A stretch of DNA of 64,000 bases, taken from Prorocentrum cordatum. Lineage: Eukaryota; Sar; Dinophyceae; Prorocentrales; Prorocentraceae. Every line of letters begins with the position of its first letter. Position 1 is the first letter of the stretch. Below the pieces are notes generated by a model that was given only the letters and a program-made list of their open reading frames with translations, ran no database searches and was not told where the DNA came from. The translations under genes and the position numbers were made by a program. Shown here piece after piece: positions 28,056-39,961 of this stretch. The stretch spans positions 12,501 to 76,500 of the forward strand of contig CAUYUJ010012725.1 of the NCBI GenBank assembly GCA_963575745.1, written 5' to 3'.

Positions 28056-30386
28056 TTTCGATTGTCGCAGACGGAGGCCTGGGGTTCCATTACCACCGTC
28101 TTCTAGCGAGTTTTTTTTCCCTACCTCCCACTCTGCCTCTCTCTGCCCCTCTCATTGGGCAGGCGGCTTTTCGAACCGGCGTCGCCCAGCCTGCCCCAGT
28201 ATCGCTGCCGAGCAGCTCGGCTGCGCGTGCCTGCGGCTCTCCGTGGCCGAGCGCAGGCGAACTCCGAGGCGTCGGCGACGGAGTGACATTCCCGGAAAGC
28301 TGAAGTTCCCCCCGGGGTCGGGGCTCGAGAGACGGGGGTCGATGCAAACGGTGGTCAGCCAGGGCGCCGGATCCTGCAGGATCCTGCGAAGACCCCCTTC
28401 TGGCTGACCCGGGTCTGCGAGCCGCTCGTGGCCGCGAGGCGGCCGCGCATATTGGCTGACCTTGGTTTGCGAAGCCCCGCGTTGCAGTTTTTTTTCTCCT
28501 GCATTGCAGTTGTTCGGTTTCCTGCTGGCCCCGGTTTGATTGACCCGGGTGGGGGGGTCCCCGGCGGGGTCGGTTTCTCGTCCCAGTTCAGAGCCCCTGG
28601 GCCCGATGTTTCGCTGGAGGCCGAAGAAGAGGGCGAGAAGCCCTCTCGAGCTTCGACCGCCGATGTTTCGCCGTCTCGATCGCCGCCGCGTCCCGGGTTC
28701 GGGGCGCCGTGCCGATTATGAGCGTTCGAGCGCCTCCGACTGCTGTCCGATTGGCAGGCCTTTCTCTTGTCGCTGCGAGGAGCCCGATGCGCCATCATCT
28801 CCGCGCTCTCGGACAGGACCAGGTCGAACAAGGGACCTGGGGACTGGCAACTTCGCGCCGCGGGGGCACGGTTGCGGACCGCGCGCCTGCGGCCCCGAGC
28901 TCCGCTCGAACCTCAGGGGCGTGGCCCCGGCTGTGCAGTTTTCCTTTCCCTCTTCCGTCTTCTCCTTTCTCCTCCTCCTGCCCTGGGCCCCCGCTTTGTC
29001 GGAGCCGAGGGTCGATCCTTGCGGGGGGGGGGGGGGGGGGGGGGGCTCTGCGAAAGCAGCTCGCCGAGGCGAGGCTGGTCTTTCTTTTATTTGTACTTGA
29101 AGTTTCGAGGGCGTGGCCGCGCATCAGCGCAAGTACTTTTGCTCGCGCGCGTTCTCCTGCGTTGGAATCGTAGACGCGCGCGAATTCCAGCATCCACGCG
29201 CGGGTGCGACTGTTCAAAGGTCATGCGTGTATATATATATATATAAATAAAACTGGGACCCCGTCACCAGCTACATAAATCTCACAGCCGCGCGCCGTGT
29301 GCCGGGGGTTTCTTCGCCCCGAGATGGACGAAACAGTAAGCGCATGCCCTCCTTTCCTAAATTTCGGTACCAGGCTCCCGAAAACATTCACAACAGAAAA
29401 GTTCAAACGCATCCTTGGCCCCGCTCAAAGGAAAAGGACAGACCGGGCTGACAGACGGAGGGCCGGGGGGGCGGAGAGGGGGAGCCACGTGGAGGTGGAG
29501 AGGGAAGGAGATCGCGCAACGAACAAGGGCAAGGCAAGGAAACACCAGGGCAAGAGACAGCCACAGAGAGGGAAATACAAAGGGGAGAGGAGTGGAGCCG
29601 AAAGCAGAGGAGGAGCCGAAAGTCGGGGAAAGGCAAGTCTGCCAAGTCTGCCGCGTTCGCCGAGCACGAGTTTCAGAGGAGGGCGAGTTAAGACAGCATA
29701 GTCGGCCTTCGGGGGCCCCGTCGCCACGGCTGGGCGGCGGGGCGCAGGTCGGGAAATTGGTGCGTTTGGTCCCCTGGAGGGGTCTGGGCACCGATTCTAA
29801 GTTGCCTCTCTCATCCCGCCCTGCTCCGAACTACAGCAGCAGATCGCGGCGGCAGCGACGAGTAATTACATCCACCTGCACTACCCACGCGACGACGTCG
29901 ACAGCAAGGATCCCCCCCCCCCCCCCTCGTCCGTACTCCTCCCCCCCCTCCTCGTCCTCTTCCTTTTTTTTCGTCAGACCTGAACAGTTTTTGTTCTAGA
30001 CGTTTCGCATGCATGGCCTGTCGCACACAGGATCTGGAGGCCACGACCTCGCCCAGCTGGTCTCAGGCAGGCCCTGGACGTGCCCGCATCGGCGTTCGTT
30101 CGCTCGCTCGCCGAAGGGCACGTGCGGAGGGGGGGGGAGGGGGGCCCTGATCCACCATGAATGCCCAGATGCCTCAGACCTTGCAGGCCTTGCGCTCAGC
30201 GGGCGGGCGGCGTGCAGCGGGAGACGCTGAAACAAGGGCCGATTTGAGCTTGGGAGGGGTTCGCTGTTCCTTCGGTCCTTCCGTGGCTGCTCCTCCAACC
30301 CTCCTCGTGAACGAGGGCCCTTCTCGGGCCAAGAAGGGGCTTCGTTGTTAATCTGGCGTTCCGTCTGGCAGCAGTTTGGTTGCAGC
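28056..30386. other. No supported gene; includes a 23-nt G run
   Basis: 29023-29045 is an uninterrupted run of 23 G. 29227-29247 is a short AT repeat. 28355-28831 is open on both strands; each reading is Ser/Pro/Arg-rich and neither has a motif, so I make no call. 29700-29990 has C-runs and TTTTTTTTCGTC. Confidence 0.45.
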
Positions 30387-30600
30387 ATGCCCGAGCACAC
30401 AACGCAAGAGCTCCGCGAGGAGGCGCCGAGCGCGGTCGGCGCGCCGGCCTTCGCGACGTCGGCCCTGGAGCCCGAATCGCCGCTCGCGCCGACGTCGAGG
30501 CGCCTGGCCCTGCTCAAGGCGCCCTTCGGCTGGCCGCCCCCGCCGCGGAGGAGGAGGAGGAGGAGGAGGAGGAGGAGGAGGAGGAGGAGGAGGAGAGCAG
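30387..30600 (+). CDS. Possible N-terminal exon running into a GGA tract
   Basis: A TTTGGTTGCAG acceptor-like site precedes ATG 30387, giving MPEHTTQELREEAPSAVGAP and ESPLAPTSRRLALLKAPFGW, after which the frame enters a GGA microsatellite (30547-30600, poly-Arg in this frame). The first 50 residues have ordinary composition; nothing identifies a family. It may be an exon interrupted by microsatellite growth. Confidence 0.28.
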
Positions 30601-30635
30601 CACGTTTCCCTGGGGCTGGCGTCTCGGGCCCACTC

Positions 30636-30838
30636 GGCACGATAGAAATGGGCGCGGCAAGAAGGGGTGACCGACACCAGGCCCTGTTCATTTTGAACCG
30701 GATTCGCAGTCGGTGTCGCCGCGAGCGTTGTCCAGTTGAGACAGAATGCTGGTTGCCCAACAGCGGCCGCTGTCGGTTTGGGATACCGTTTGTTATTGGG
30801 CATCGTATCCATTTTTTCCCTATCCATCTCGAGCGTCC
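30636..30838. mobile_element. TIR element family M, copy 1 (203 bp)
   Basis: Left end GGCACGATAGAAATGGGCGC; right end (inverted) GGACGCTCGAGATGGATAGG. The interior has TTCATTTTGAACCGGATTCG and CAACAGCGGCCGCTGTCGG. Homologous to 38703-38909 and 41115-41298. Non-coding. Confidence 0.82.
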
Positions 30839-31317
30839 AAACTTACGTGGGGGGCGTCAAAAACGGGGCCGACTATGCCAACACTCGCGCGCCAGCTTCC
30901 CGCGCACGGTCGCGCACGAGCGCCCTCCTCTCCGCGCGGTGTGCCGCGCCGGCAGCCCGCGCAAGCCACCGCGCAAGTTCGCTATGGCGTCTCGCGCAAG
31001 GCCCGTTCCGTTTCGTCGCTCGTGTAACGGGGGTCGGCGCCAACGGAGGTCAGCCATTAAGCTGACCCTCGCTGGGGGCCCGCAGCAGGGGTGTGAGCCC
31101 TGGAGGATCCAATGCGGTGGCCCAGCCTCTCTCTTGCGGTGTCGGGCGTCGTGAGAAACCGCGGCGGGCCTGTTGTCTTCTCGCGCCCCAGCTTCGGACC
31201 CTTCCACTGGCTGGCCCGGGTCTTGAAGCCATCTGGCGGCCAGCTGGGCTTTGGGATGAGATGTCCAGGAGTTAGCAGCACGCGCAAAATACGTATGAGT
31301 TTTTTTTTGTTTTTGTT
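30839..31317. other. No supported gene
   Basis: Open on several frames of both strands. The minus frame around 31287-31057 (LTPGHLIPKPSWPPDGFKTR) and the + frame around 31150-31260 are equally protein-like, so neither is called. Confidence 0.35.
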
Positions 31318-32235
31318 CAGGGCCGATGGCGGTCGTCATTTGGGAGGGGAGGGGGCCGATGATGTCACGTTTCGCGCCAGCGGCGTCTGGGAACGCCTTA
31401 TAATGACCGAAGACGGGTAGCAGCAGCATGTAGGTTGCGATCTGCGCCACAGCGCCTGTGTACACAGTGTCTGCGTGCACCACAGCGCGCGTGTACACCA
31501 TAACGCCTACGTACACCACAGCAGCCGCGCGCAACACCGCGCCAGTGTGTGCCTCAGCGCCCGCGTGCACCACAGCGCTTGTGTACACCACAGCGCCTGG
31601 GTACACCACATCAGCCGTGCGCAACACGGCACTGTACACCACAATGTCTGCGTGCACCACAGTGCCTGGATACACCATGGCGCCTGTGTGCACCTCAGCA
31701 ACCGTGTGCAACAGAGCACCGCTATTGTATATAGAATTTCATAAATAATCCGTATGACAAAAAAGGAGCGCCTGTGGGTTACACAGGCAATAAGTGCTTT
31801 GGAGAAGATTTGGTTATGAATCCTAATGGAAAAATGGTGCGCCACTGGAATCTACGAGTCCTCCCGGGTCCTCCCGCATCACGTGAACTCTTCCCATCAG
31901 CGTCCACGATGCCCCCGCAGAATTGACCGTCCGAGAGCCACGTGGACTGATTAAATAAGCCATTATGCAACGGTGCATACTGACATGCGCATGTGCGCTG
32001 TAGCGCCGACCCGCACGACGGGGGTAAGGGTGAGGAAGGAGGAGGAGGTGGAGGAGGAGGGAGGCGGGAAAAAACATCGCATCATATTACCAGCACTTTT
32101 CCGGCGTGCTGTTCAGTTGTCCGCAGCAAATCTTGACCTACATGATTCTTCCACCTGTCCTGTGCACGCAGGCGTTGTGGTGTACACCAGCGCTGCGTTG
32201 CACGCGGATGCTGCGCCGCGGTGGCGCTGAGCTGA
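31318..32235 (+). mobile_element. Palindromic 18-bp-array element P, copy 1 (right arm truncated)
   Basis: Homologous along its length to 47157-48100. Order: a 115-bp lead (GATGATGTCACGTTTCGCGC), an 18-bp array CACCACAGCGCCTGTGTA (31444-31728), a unique middle (TAGAATTTCATAAATAATCC ... TGGAATCTACGAGTC ... GACCGTCCGAGAGCCA), a GGA patch (32035-32060), then the start of the inverted array (GCGTTGTGGTGTACACCAGC, 32170-32235), where homology stops. Confidence 0.8.
31444..31728 (+). repeat. 18-bp minisatellite
   Basis: Consensus CACCACAGCGCCTGTGTA. The period is a multiple of 3, so hexapeptide ORFs such as HHSACV (+) and CTQALW (-) run through it; I treat these as repeat artefacts. Confidence 0.92.
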
Positions 32236-32459
32236 GCACATCCCAGCGGGCGCTTCGGTGCGAGTCGGCGATTTGGGCGGGAGCGGTGTCAGGGCAACGT
32301 CGACAACGGTAGACACGATGATGCTAGTAGCGGTGTTGGTGACGATGTTGACAAAGACGGCGGCGTGACCAGAGCTGGCGCCGATATTGATCACGCCGAC
32401 GACGATGACGGCGTCCTCGCGTCGGTGATGAAGGTTTTGGACACAGTTTGACATGCGCC
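32236..32459. other. No gene; short ACGATG-rich stretch
   Basis: GACGATGTTGACAAAG and GACGACGATGACGG steps resemble the GAC arrays downstream at 35.3-36.0 kb. Confidence 0.4.
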
Positions 32460-32995
32460 CACGGCCGACGCGCGATAATTGCCCGCATGGCAGTATTTGC
32501 GCGGATCGTGCCTCCCCAGCGCGCGGGCAAGGGCGCGCGAATGATTTCGGCATGCGGCGCCAGAGGCCCGTTTGGCAGAATTCCGTGAACATGTTGAGAA
32601 GCTTGCGGTTCTCTGAAGAATTCGCAAGGGCGCGAGCGCACGCTTCTTTCAAGCTCTGATGCTGTGAAAACCATATGTGTTTAGCTGTACTCGGTTTTGA
32701 AATCTACGAGACCGCCTGTTTTTGAAGGATTTCGGCATGCGCGCTCGACGACGCGTGCGTGCGCACTTCGTCACATACTGTTGCACGGGATGTTTGAAAA
32801 TTGTTGGTTTTTGATGAACGAGTGCGCGCGCGTAGTTTTTTACAAATGATGGTGGGGGAAGGATAATGGCCTCCCTGGGATGGTGCGACTTCATGTTTAG
32901 GATGGGCGATGCTGCAGAATCATTTGTAATTTACAAAACGCAGGGGGGACCGATAAGTTCGGGGTCGGCGGGGGTAGAGTTTATTTTTGACGCTT
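32460..32995 (+). repeat. Module D, 3' part only
   Basis: Shares TTTTTGAAGGATTTCGGCAT, GCGCGACGACGCG, GTGCGCACTTCGTC, TCATGTTTAGGATG, TTGTAATTTACA and CCGATAAGTYCGGGG with the tandem modules at 34.3-36.7 kb. Confidence 0.75.
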
Positions 32996-33569
32996 CGCGT
33001 ATCCCCACCAGCTGCCATGGCAGGCGCCAAATTCCATGACACTGTGTCCTCTGCGTGCGTTCGAGCTCTCAGGATGCCCCCCGCCGTCAGCTCCCCTTCA
33101 GTTTCGCGGCTGCTTTGTGAGTGGGCCGGCCGGCCTGTGCCTGTTGTAGCTAATTATCCTCGCTCGTGCCCCGGGCTTTGCTTTCGCCGCCTGACCGTTG
33201 TCTCGCGGCCGCGACCAAAAAAATATCCCCACCAGCCCATCCACAAACGATCAGCGGGGGAGTTGGTCAATCGGGGACGGCTGGAAGCATGCAGTTGCGC
33301 GGCTGTTTTCGGGAAGACAAGGGTCACACATAGCTTCCCGCACTGGAGTTTAAGATGGAAGCCGGTGCAAAATACGACGTGGTGCTCCCGTTGGTAAGCG
33401 CTTCTAGCGCTGGTGGCTGCATCCACCCCGGGCCATGAGAAACAATGATCGCACATAGTTTCCCGTAACAAAGTTTAGGATGGAAGCCGCTGCAAGATAC
33501 GCCGGGGTGTTCCCTGTGGTACGCGTCCCTGGCGCAGCGGATCCCGTGATATACTCGTATGCTCTATCC
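32996..33569. other. No supported gene; direct repeat of a ~60-bp segment
   Basis: CACATAGYTTCCCG...GGATGGAAGCCG...GCAAKATACG occurs at about 33325-33385 and again at 33452-33512. No ORF with family motifs. Confidence 0.5.
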
Positions 33570-34130
33570 TTGGACCCTCTTGAGGGTTTCTTGGGGCGTT
33601 AATGAAGCTCTCTTGGGGCTCTTTTGGGGAGTCTTGGGGCCCTCTTGGGGCTCTTTTTGGCGGGTCTGAGGGGCCTTTTGGAGCCGTCTTGCACCCCTTC
33701 GCTCAAAAAGACGGGGGTAGTACATTGAGGCCCCCCTCTCGGAGGCCCAAAAAGGACGTTTTGGGGCCCTCTTGGACCGCTCTCGGGCCGTTTGGGGGGC
33801 CGTCTTGGCGCCCTCTTGGGCCTCTCTTGGGGCTATGTTGGGCCATTTTGGGGTCATTTTGATGCCTCAAGGGCCCATCGGAAGCGAAAAAGCGAAGCGG
33901 CAATCAACATTGATTGTCCTTGGGTTTTGAACCCATTTTGGCCTGTTGGGGGGGTCCTTGGAGGGTTCGGAGGGCACTTGAAACCGTCTTGGGGCCGTTT
34001 TAAGGTTTCTTGGATGCGTGTTGGCGAATATCTTGAGCTGTCTTGAGGTATCTCGGGCGATTTTGGAGGCCATCTTGGGCTAGCTAAAGCCCTCTTGAAG
34101 CTATCTTGTGTCATCTTGGGCGCTCTACCC
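33570..34130 (+). repeat. CTTGGGGCC satellite array
   Basis: Same family and orientation as 22128-22690 and 49070-50110. An AT-richer interruption at 33880-33950 (GGAAGCGAAAAAGCGAAGC ... TTGATTGTCC) corresponds to the recurring AT block of the 49-kb array. Confidence 0.92.
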
Positions 34131-34265
34131 CCTCGCGGGGGAGCCCGTCCAGACCCAGGGAGGGAGGGGGAGGTAAACCTCCCGAGCAGGGAAAGGACGG
34201 AGGTTAGAACAGGAAACGTTCTGAACCACCTGCGCCCAGAAGGCTGGTGGGATTCTCTTCTTAGC

Positions 34266-34493
34266 AAGGAGAATCAACGTGGTGCAAAACATGTGGAGCA
34301 ATATACGTGGTGCAATTAATGTGCTGAACTTGAAGTTGTCTTCTCCATTGCTCGAGCAAACATCCCACCCTCCCACCCCCAACTTGGTCAGCAAAACTCA
34401 CCAGACCGTGGCTGCAAGTACCAAGCGAAGCTTCCTAGCGAGTACCTGACGCCGACGTCGTCGTCGTCGTCGTCGTCGACGCCGTCGCCGAAG

Positions 34494-34535
<42 letters not shown>

Positions 34536-34544
34536 TCTTCCCCG

Positions 34545-34591
<47 letters not shown>

Positions 34592-35193
34592 TGTCGTGGT
34601 CGTCGTCGCGGGCAAAATTTTGAAACTCCGTGCAGGTTTTTTGAGGACCTACGGTGCGATTCGTGTGTTTTTTTTTTTATGATACGCAGTGCTGAAATGC
34701 TCAAGAAACCCAATGGTTTTTGAAGATTCCGGCGCGCGCGCGAAGAAAAAAACGAATGTGTCCCGCATGGCATTATTTGACAAGGATTATGCCCCTGGCA
34801 GGCGCGCAGCCGTTGTTGAAGAAGTTCGAAGCGCAGGAAAAAGTTGCTCGCAAGAGCCCTTTTGACAGAAATGTTGAAAAAGTAGTGGGTTTCCTATGTT
34901 TTTATGTTAAAATCGCTACGAACACTAAGGTTTTGGAAGGATTTCGTCTTGCGCGCGCGAATGTGTCCCGCATGGTATTATTTGACAGGGATTCGTAAAA
35001 AGTGTTATGTTAGAAAGAAAAATGTCCCCGCATAGTGTTATTTGACAGGGAACCGCAGGGGGGGATACCGGCTTGGCTGGGATGGTATGAATTCATATTT
35101 AGGATGGACATGTGGTCAGAATCATATGTGATTTACAGCACGCGCGGGGGTCCCGATAAGTCCGGGGGGGGGTAGGATCTATTAGTCTTTTAG
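34266..35193 (+). repeat. Module D, tandem copy 1 (with GTC array)
   Basis: Begins AAGGAGAATCAACGTGGTGC, includes GCAAACATCCCACCCTCCCA and CAACTTGGTC, then a (GTC)n array (34455-34600), then the FFEG-like AT-rich half (GGTTTTTGAAGATTCCGGCG ... TTATTTGACAGGGA) and ends CCGATAAGTCCGGGG ... TTAGTCTTTTAG. Confidence 0.85.
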
Positions 35194-35951
35194 AAAGGAG
35201 AATCTAAGTAGTGCAACTTAATCTTGACCGTCTTGAAGCTGTCCTCTTCACTGCTCGTGCAAACATCCCACCCTCCCACCCGCAACTTGGTCGCAATACC
35301 TCTTCAGACAAGACCGTGACGGTAGGTACCACATGGCACTTGGCCACGACACCGATGCCGACGACGACAGCGACATCGACGACGACGGCGCCGCCGACAG
35401 CGACTGCGACGACACCGACGACGTCTCCAATGTTTTCGACGGCGACAACGACGACGACGACACCGACGACGACGACAACGACGCCGACGACGACGACGAA
35501 GACGACGACGACGTCGCCAACGGAGACGACGACGAGGGAGGAGAAAAAACGACGACGGCGACAACGACGACAACGACGATGGAGGAGGGAAGACGGCGAC
35601 GACGCCAACGACGAAGAAGGAGGAAGGACGGCGACGCCGACGACGACAACGACGAGGGAGGAGGGAAGACGACGACGATGACAACGACGACGAAGACGAC
35701 GACGACGGCGACGAAATGAAGGGACGACGACGAGACGCCGACGACGGACGACGACGACGAGGGAGGAGGATAACGACGAGGGAGGAGTGAAGACGACGAC
35801 GACGACGACGACGACGACGGCGACGAAATAGGAGGGACAACGACGAGACGCCGACGAAGACAACGAGGGAGGAAGGACGACCACGGCGACAACGACGACG
35901 GAAACGACGACGACGCCAAGACGACGACAACGACGACGAGGAAAGACAGAA

Positions 35952-35982
<31 letters not shown>

Positions 35983-36709
35983 GGGAGGAGGGAGGAGGAC
36001 GACGACGACGACGACGCAAGAGCGCGCGCGCACGCTTTTGTTGAAAATCCGTGTTGCGAAACCTTGGGTTCTTGTAGGTTTTTTGGACGCACGATTTTGA
36101 AATCCTTCTGAAACCGATGGTTTTTGAAGGATTTCGGCATACGCCCGCGACGACGCGCGCGTCTGCACTTCGTCCCGTTTTTTGCAGAGGATTCTCGCGA
36201 CGGCACACGCGCAAGGGCGTTCGACAGATTTCGACATGCGCGCGCGCGAAGCCCGTTTGGTAGCATGTTGTAAAAATTTCGAGAAAACAAAGAAAAAACA
36301 AAAAAAACTATGGTTTTCTTAAGATTTCGCAAGACCTCACGCAGAAGTTGTTTTAGCAAGTCAGTGTTGCGAAACCATGTGTTTTTGTATGTTTTTCGGA
36401 AACTCGATTGCGAAATCCTTCCGGCACCGAAGGTTTTTGAAGGATTTCGGCTTGCGCGCGCGACGACGCGCGCGTGCGCACTTCGTCCCATTTGTTGCAA
36501 GGGATTCGTGACAAAGTGTGATGTTAGAACCAACAATGTCACCGCATAGTGTTTTTGTACCAGGGAACCGCAGGGGGGGGATACCGGCTTGGCTGGGATA
36601 GTATGAGTTCATATTTAGGATGAGCATGTGGTCAGAATCGCATGTAATTTACAACACGCGCGGGGTAACCGATAAGTCCGGGGGGGGGTAGAATTTATTA
36701 GTCTTTCAG
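35194..36709 (+). repeat. Module D, tandem copy 2 (with GAC array)
   Basis: Same start (AAAGGAGAATCTAAGTAGTG) and same end (TTAGTCTTTCAG) as copy 1, but the central array (35340-36015) is (GAC)n-rich on the + strand, the complement of the GTC array in copy 1. A truncated third copy starts at 36710. ORFs of poly-Asp, poly-Thr and poly-Val across the array are artefacts. Confidence 0.85.
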
Positions 36710-38180
36710 AAAGGAGAATCTATGTTGTGTGCGCAACGCAATGCACAGCGCAGGAACCACGAGGCGGCGACGGCGGCGACGGCGGCCACAGGGTCGCCAG
36801 ACCGACGCACCTGCACAGACAATGGACGGCGACGAGGCGGCGACGGGGCCGCGACGGCGGCCACATGGCCGTCAGACCGACGCACAGGCCCAGACGAGGG
36901 GGCGGCGACGAGGCGGCGACGGGGCGGCGACGGCAGCCACATCCCCATGAAGTCCGAAGAGCAATAGGAATCTTGAGACCTCTCCCGGTCTCTCTATTCC
37001 CATCATCTCTTCTCCATGTCATCCTCAGTTGCTTTCCACATTCAGCAGCCAATGAAATTTCTAGAGCCGTCTGCAGTTTCTCCTCCCCCCTCCCTCCACC
37101 TCCCTGATTGCTCCTCCACCCTCTGGCCCCCTTGACCTCCATCCTCCTCCCTGTCCTCCGATTATCGTCCTACTCGTGCCCCTGTCCCATTTTTATCCAC
37201 CCTCGCCCTCCTCCCCTCCTCGTCCTCATCCTCCTGGTCTTCCTCCTTCTTCCAGTCACTATCGTTCCCAACTTGTCTTCCTCATGCCTCGCCTTCGTCA
37301 TTATTCATGCTCACTATCCTCCTTCCCCATCTTGCTCTTGATTCTCTGAGGGGAACAGGGTGCCCGGGTCAGGCGAAGGCCAGCCTGGAAAACTTGCTGT
37401 GCGAGCAGAGCTCGCTTTTGAACGCCCTGAGGACAAAGACCATGTAGGGGGCTTGTTGTCGGGGTGCGCTGATCTCTGCAGGTTGAGGATCACGAGGAGG
37501 AATCGGCGAGGTGGAGAGGCTCCTCCTCTTCCTTCCTCCTCCTCCTCCTCCTCCTCGTCATCCTCCTCTCCCTTTCCTTTGGGGGCGTGTTTGTCGCCAC
37601 GGGCGGATGCGCCTTGACATCCTTGTCAGAACGCGCTCCCGGGGAGGTTCGGGCCTCGCTGATCAGATGAAGCTCGCAGGCACCCAAAGGGCATGATAGC
37701 CTCTGGTAAGTAGAATGGACTAAGCGAGCTTGATTTTTGTACCGATGCTGAAACAAAGCCACGTTCACTGCCCTCTCATCGGCGGGCCAGTGAGCAGCGG
37801 GGTGCGCAGCTCCCGCTCCAGGAAGTCTGTGCTGCGCATCGACGAATAGGGACACCAGGAACGAGAAACAAGCAAACGTCGACGAACGAGCAATCGGGGG
37901 GCCAGGCCAGGCGGGACGAAACAGCAAGCGGGCGGGCAGGCGGGAAAGGACAGAGGAGAGACAGCAAACGGGGAGCAAGGGGGGAGAAGGCGAGGGAGAA
38001 GAGGAGGAGGAGGAGGAGGAGGAGATGGGAGACGGGAGACAGGAGACGACGAGGGAGAGGGGAGCAACTGCAAGCAGACGGGCCAGAACAGGGGTCGTTG
38101 CGGGCTGGAGGGGGCGGCGAGTTTCGGCGTCGAGTGCTTTCCAGCTTCAGCGTTCACATGTCATCGGAGGTTCGGGGAAT
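36710..38180. other. Third module start, GGCGAC minisatellite, then no supported gene
   Basis: 36710-36735 matches the module start. 36755-36945 repeats GGCGACGGCGGCGAC and GCCACATGGCCGTCAGACCG. 37080-37330 is CCTCCT-rich. 37535-37575 is TCC-rich. 37340-38180 has no motif-bearing ORF. Confidence 0.5.
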
Positions 38181-38580
38181 CCCCCGGGGTTTCCTGAGGT
38201 CCCCGGGGGAGGGAGGACGGCAAGGGGGCTGGTTGATGTGGTGGCGAGGGGAGGGGGTGCAGGGAGAGGAGGGAGGGAGGGGGGCGGAGAGAGGAGGGGG
38301 GGAAGGGGGGGAGGGAGGGCAGAGGATGGGAGGGATGGGATGGTATTGGAAAGAAAGGAGGGGTGGGGGAGGGGGGGAGGGAATGGGGGGGGAGGGCAGG
38401 GGATGGAAGGGAAGGGGGGGGATGGGGGCGAGGGAGGGAGGGAGGGACGGGGAGGGAGGGAAGGGGAGGGAGGGAAGGGGAGGGAGGGGAGGGGAAGGAT
38501 GGGAGGGGAGGGGAAGGATGGGAGGGGAGGGGAGGGACGGGAGGGAAGGGGTGGGGAGGGGAGGGGAGAGGGAGGCTGCG
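38181..38580 (+). repeat. G-rich GGGA minisatellite
   Basis: Steps GGGAGGGGAGGGGAAGGATG and GGGAGGGAGG, with potential G-quadruplex character on the + strand. The long Gly/Arg and Pro/Ser ORFs are artefacts. Confidence 0.95.
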
Positions 38581-38702
38581 CGCGATTTTTCGACGTGGCA
38601 AATGACGTCATCCAGCGGACGCCCCGCGAGGAAACGGCCGCGTTTTTCACCAGGTCAATGCGCGCTCCTACACACGGCGCGCAAGCTTGGGGCCCGAAAT
38701 TC

Positions 38703-38909
38703 GGGACGATCGAAATGGGTACGGAACAAATGGGTACGATGCCCACCAGAAGTTCTTGATCATTTTGAACAGGACTCGCTGTCCGTGCCGCCGCGGACGT
38801 TGATCTTTGAACACAACGCCGCCTGCCCGACAGCGGCCCCTGTCGGTTTTGGACAACAGTTGCTGTTGTGCATTGTACAATTGTTTACCCGTACCAATTT
38901 CGTGCGTCC
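38703..38909. mobile_element. TIR element family M, copy 2 (207 bp)
   Basis: Left arm GGGACGATCGAAATGGGTAC and right arm (inverted) GGACGCACGAAATTGGTACG remain similar inward for about 41 bp. The interior contains TTCTTGATCATTTTGAACAG and GACAGCGGCCCCTGTCGG. The best preserved of the three copies. Confidence 0.88.
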
Positions 38910-39397
38910 AAAAGATGTGTTCCCTCGGCCTCCTTTCCCTCCTCGTCCTCCTCGCGTCCTCGTCCCCATCCTACGCGCCAGTCGTTGAACGTAGGAATTC
39001 CTAGAGTCCCTGAGCCCAATATACTCCATGTTTGGACTTATTGTTTCTGACCAGCGTGTATGCGTTGTCGGGTCGCTACGAGGGGCAGGGTTCGGAAGGC
39101 CCTTCGCCTTCCGAGAAGCTTGCTGGGCCTCCTCTGGAGACCTTTAGTTCGGGCATGTCCTCCTATTGGCGGGTTTTGGATGGAAAGTAGAAGTAGCCCA
39201 ACACATCTTCAATCATAGTCAGAAGTAGACGAATTCGTCCCCATAGTTCCTTGATTATGGTTGCATACTCGTCCTGTAAAGGGACATGCCCGACTTAACG
39301 AGACACATACGGTTGCTGAGTAGCCCCGCCGCCTTCCCGAGAAGGCTTGCCCCCTCCCATTTCCCCCGTTGGCGCGCCGCCCAGCTCAGTTTTTTTT

Positions 39398-39404
<7 letters not shown>
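38910..39404 (+). other. No gene; holds a copy of the GTCGTTGAA module (38981-39030)
   Basis: GTCGTTGAACGTAGGAATTC ... GAGCCCAATAT matches the 3' modules at 3953 and 16479. The remainder is unassigned. Confidence 0.55.
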
Positions 39405-39452
<48 letters not shown>

Positions 39453-39556
39453 CTTTCTCTTTTTCTCTCTCTCTTTCTTTCTCTCTCTCTCTCTCTCTCC
39501 CTCTCTCTCTCTCTCTCTGTCTCTCTCTCTGTTTCTCTCTCTCTCTCTCTCTCTCC

Positions 39557-39610
<54 letters not shown>
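39405..39610. repeat. (TA)n followed by (CT)n microsatellite
   Basis: 39405-39450 is (TA)n; 39458-39610 is (CT)n with TTTCT variants. An inverse composite (GA then TA then GA) occurs at 61243-61460. Confidence 0.97.
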
Positions 39611-39611
<1 letters not shown>

Positions 39612-39961
39612 ATAAATCTTCATATTCTGGCCTTCGTCCTCTTCCCTCTCCCCCTGGCCCAACCCCATGACAAAGAGGAAGAACAGGAGGAAAACGAGGA
39701 GGAACAACAGGAGGAGGACGAGGATACGTAATAGCTGTTGACAGACGCATACGCCATGAGCGTCCAGCGCCCAGCATCCAGGACGAGGATGAGGAGGAGG
39801 AAAAAGAAGAGGTAGACGAGGAGGAAAAAGAAGAGGAAGAGGAGAGGATGTAGGCGTTTGGGCGTTATTCGTTGCCCTTTTCAGCTCCCGGATGCCCCCT
39901 GATCTGGGGGCTTCCGGAAACCTCGCGCGGCGGCTCCCAGTGCCCTCCGGGCGTAGACAAG
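39611..39961 (+). repeat. GGA/GAA-rich purine tract, then spacer
   Basis: 39675-39855 has GAGGAAGAACAGGAGGAAAA steps; no gene. Confidence 0.7.

Noticed and set aside
31444-31745. HHSACV/TTAPVY hexapeptide proteins in the 18-bp arrays (also 47.3-48.3 kb)
   Set aside because: An 18-bp period leaves several frames open on both strands, so openness is no evidence of coding.
35204-36542. 365- and 412-residue Val/Ser/Arg-rich minus ORFs
   Set aside because: They are the complement of the GAC array, open in several frames simultaneously.
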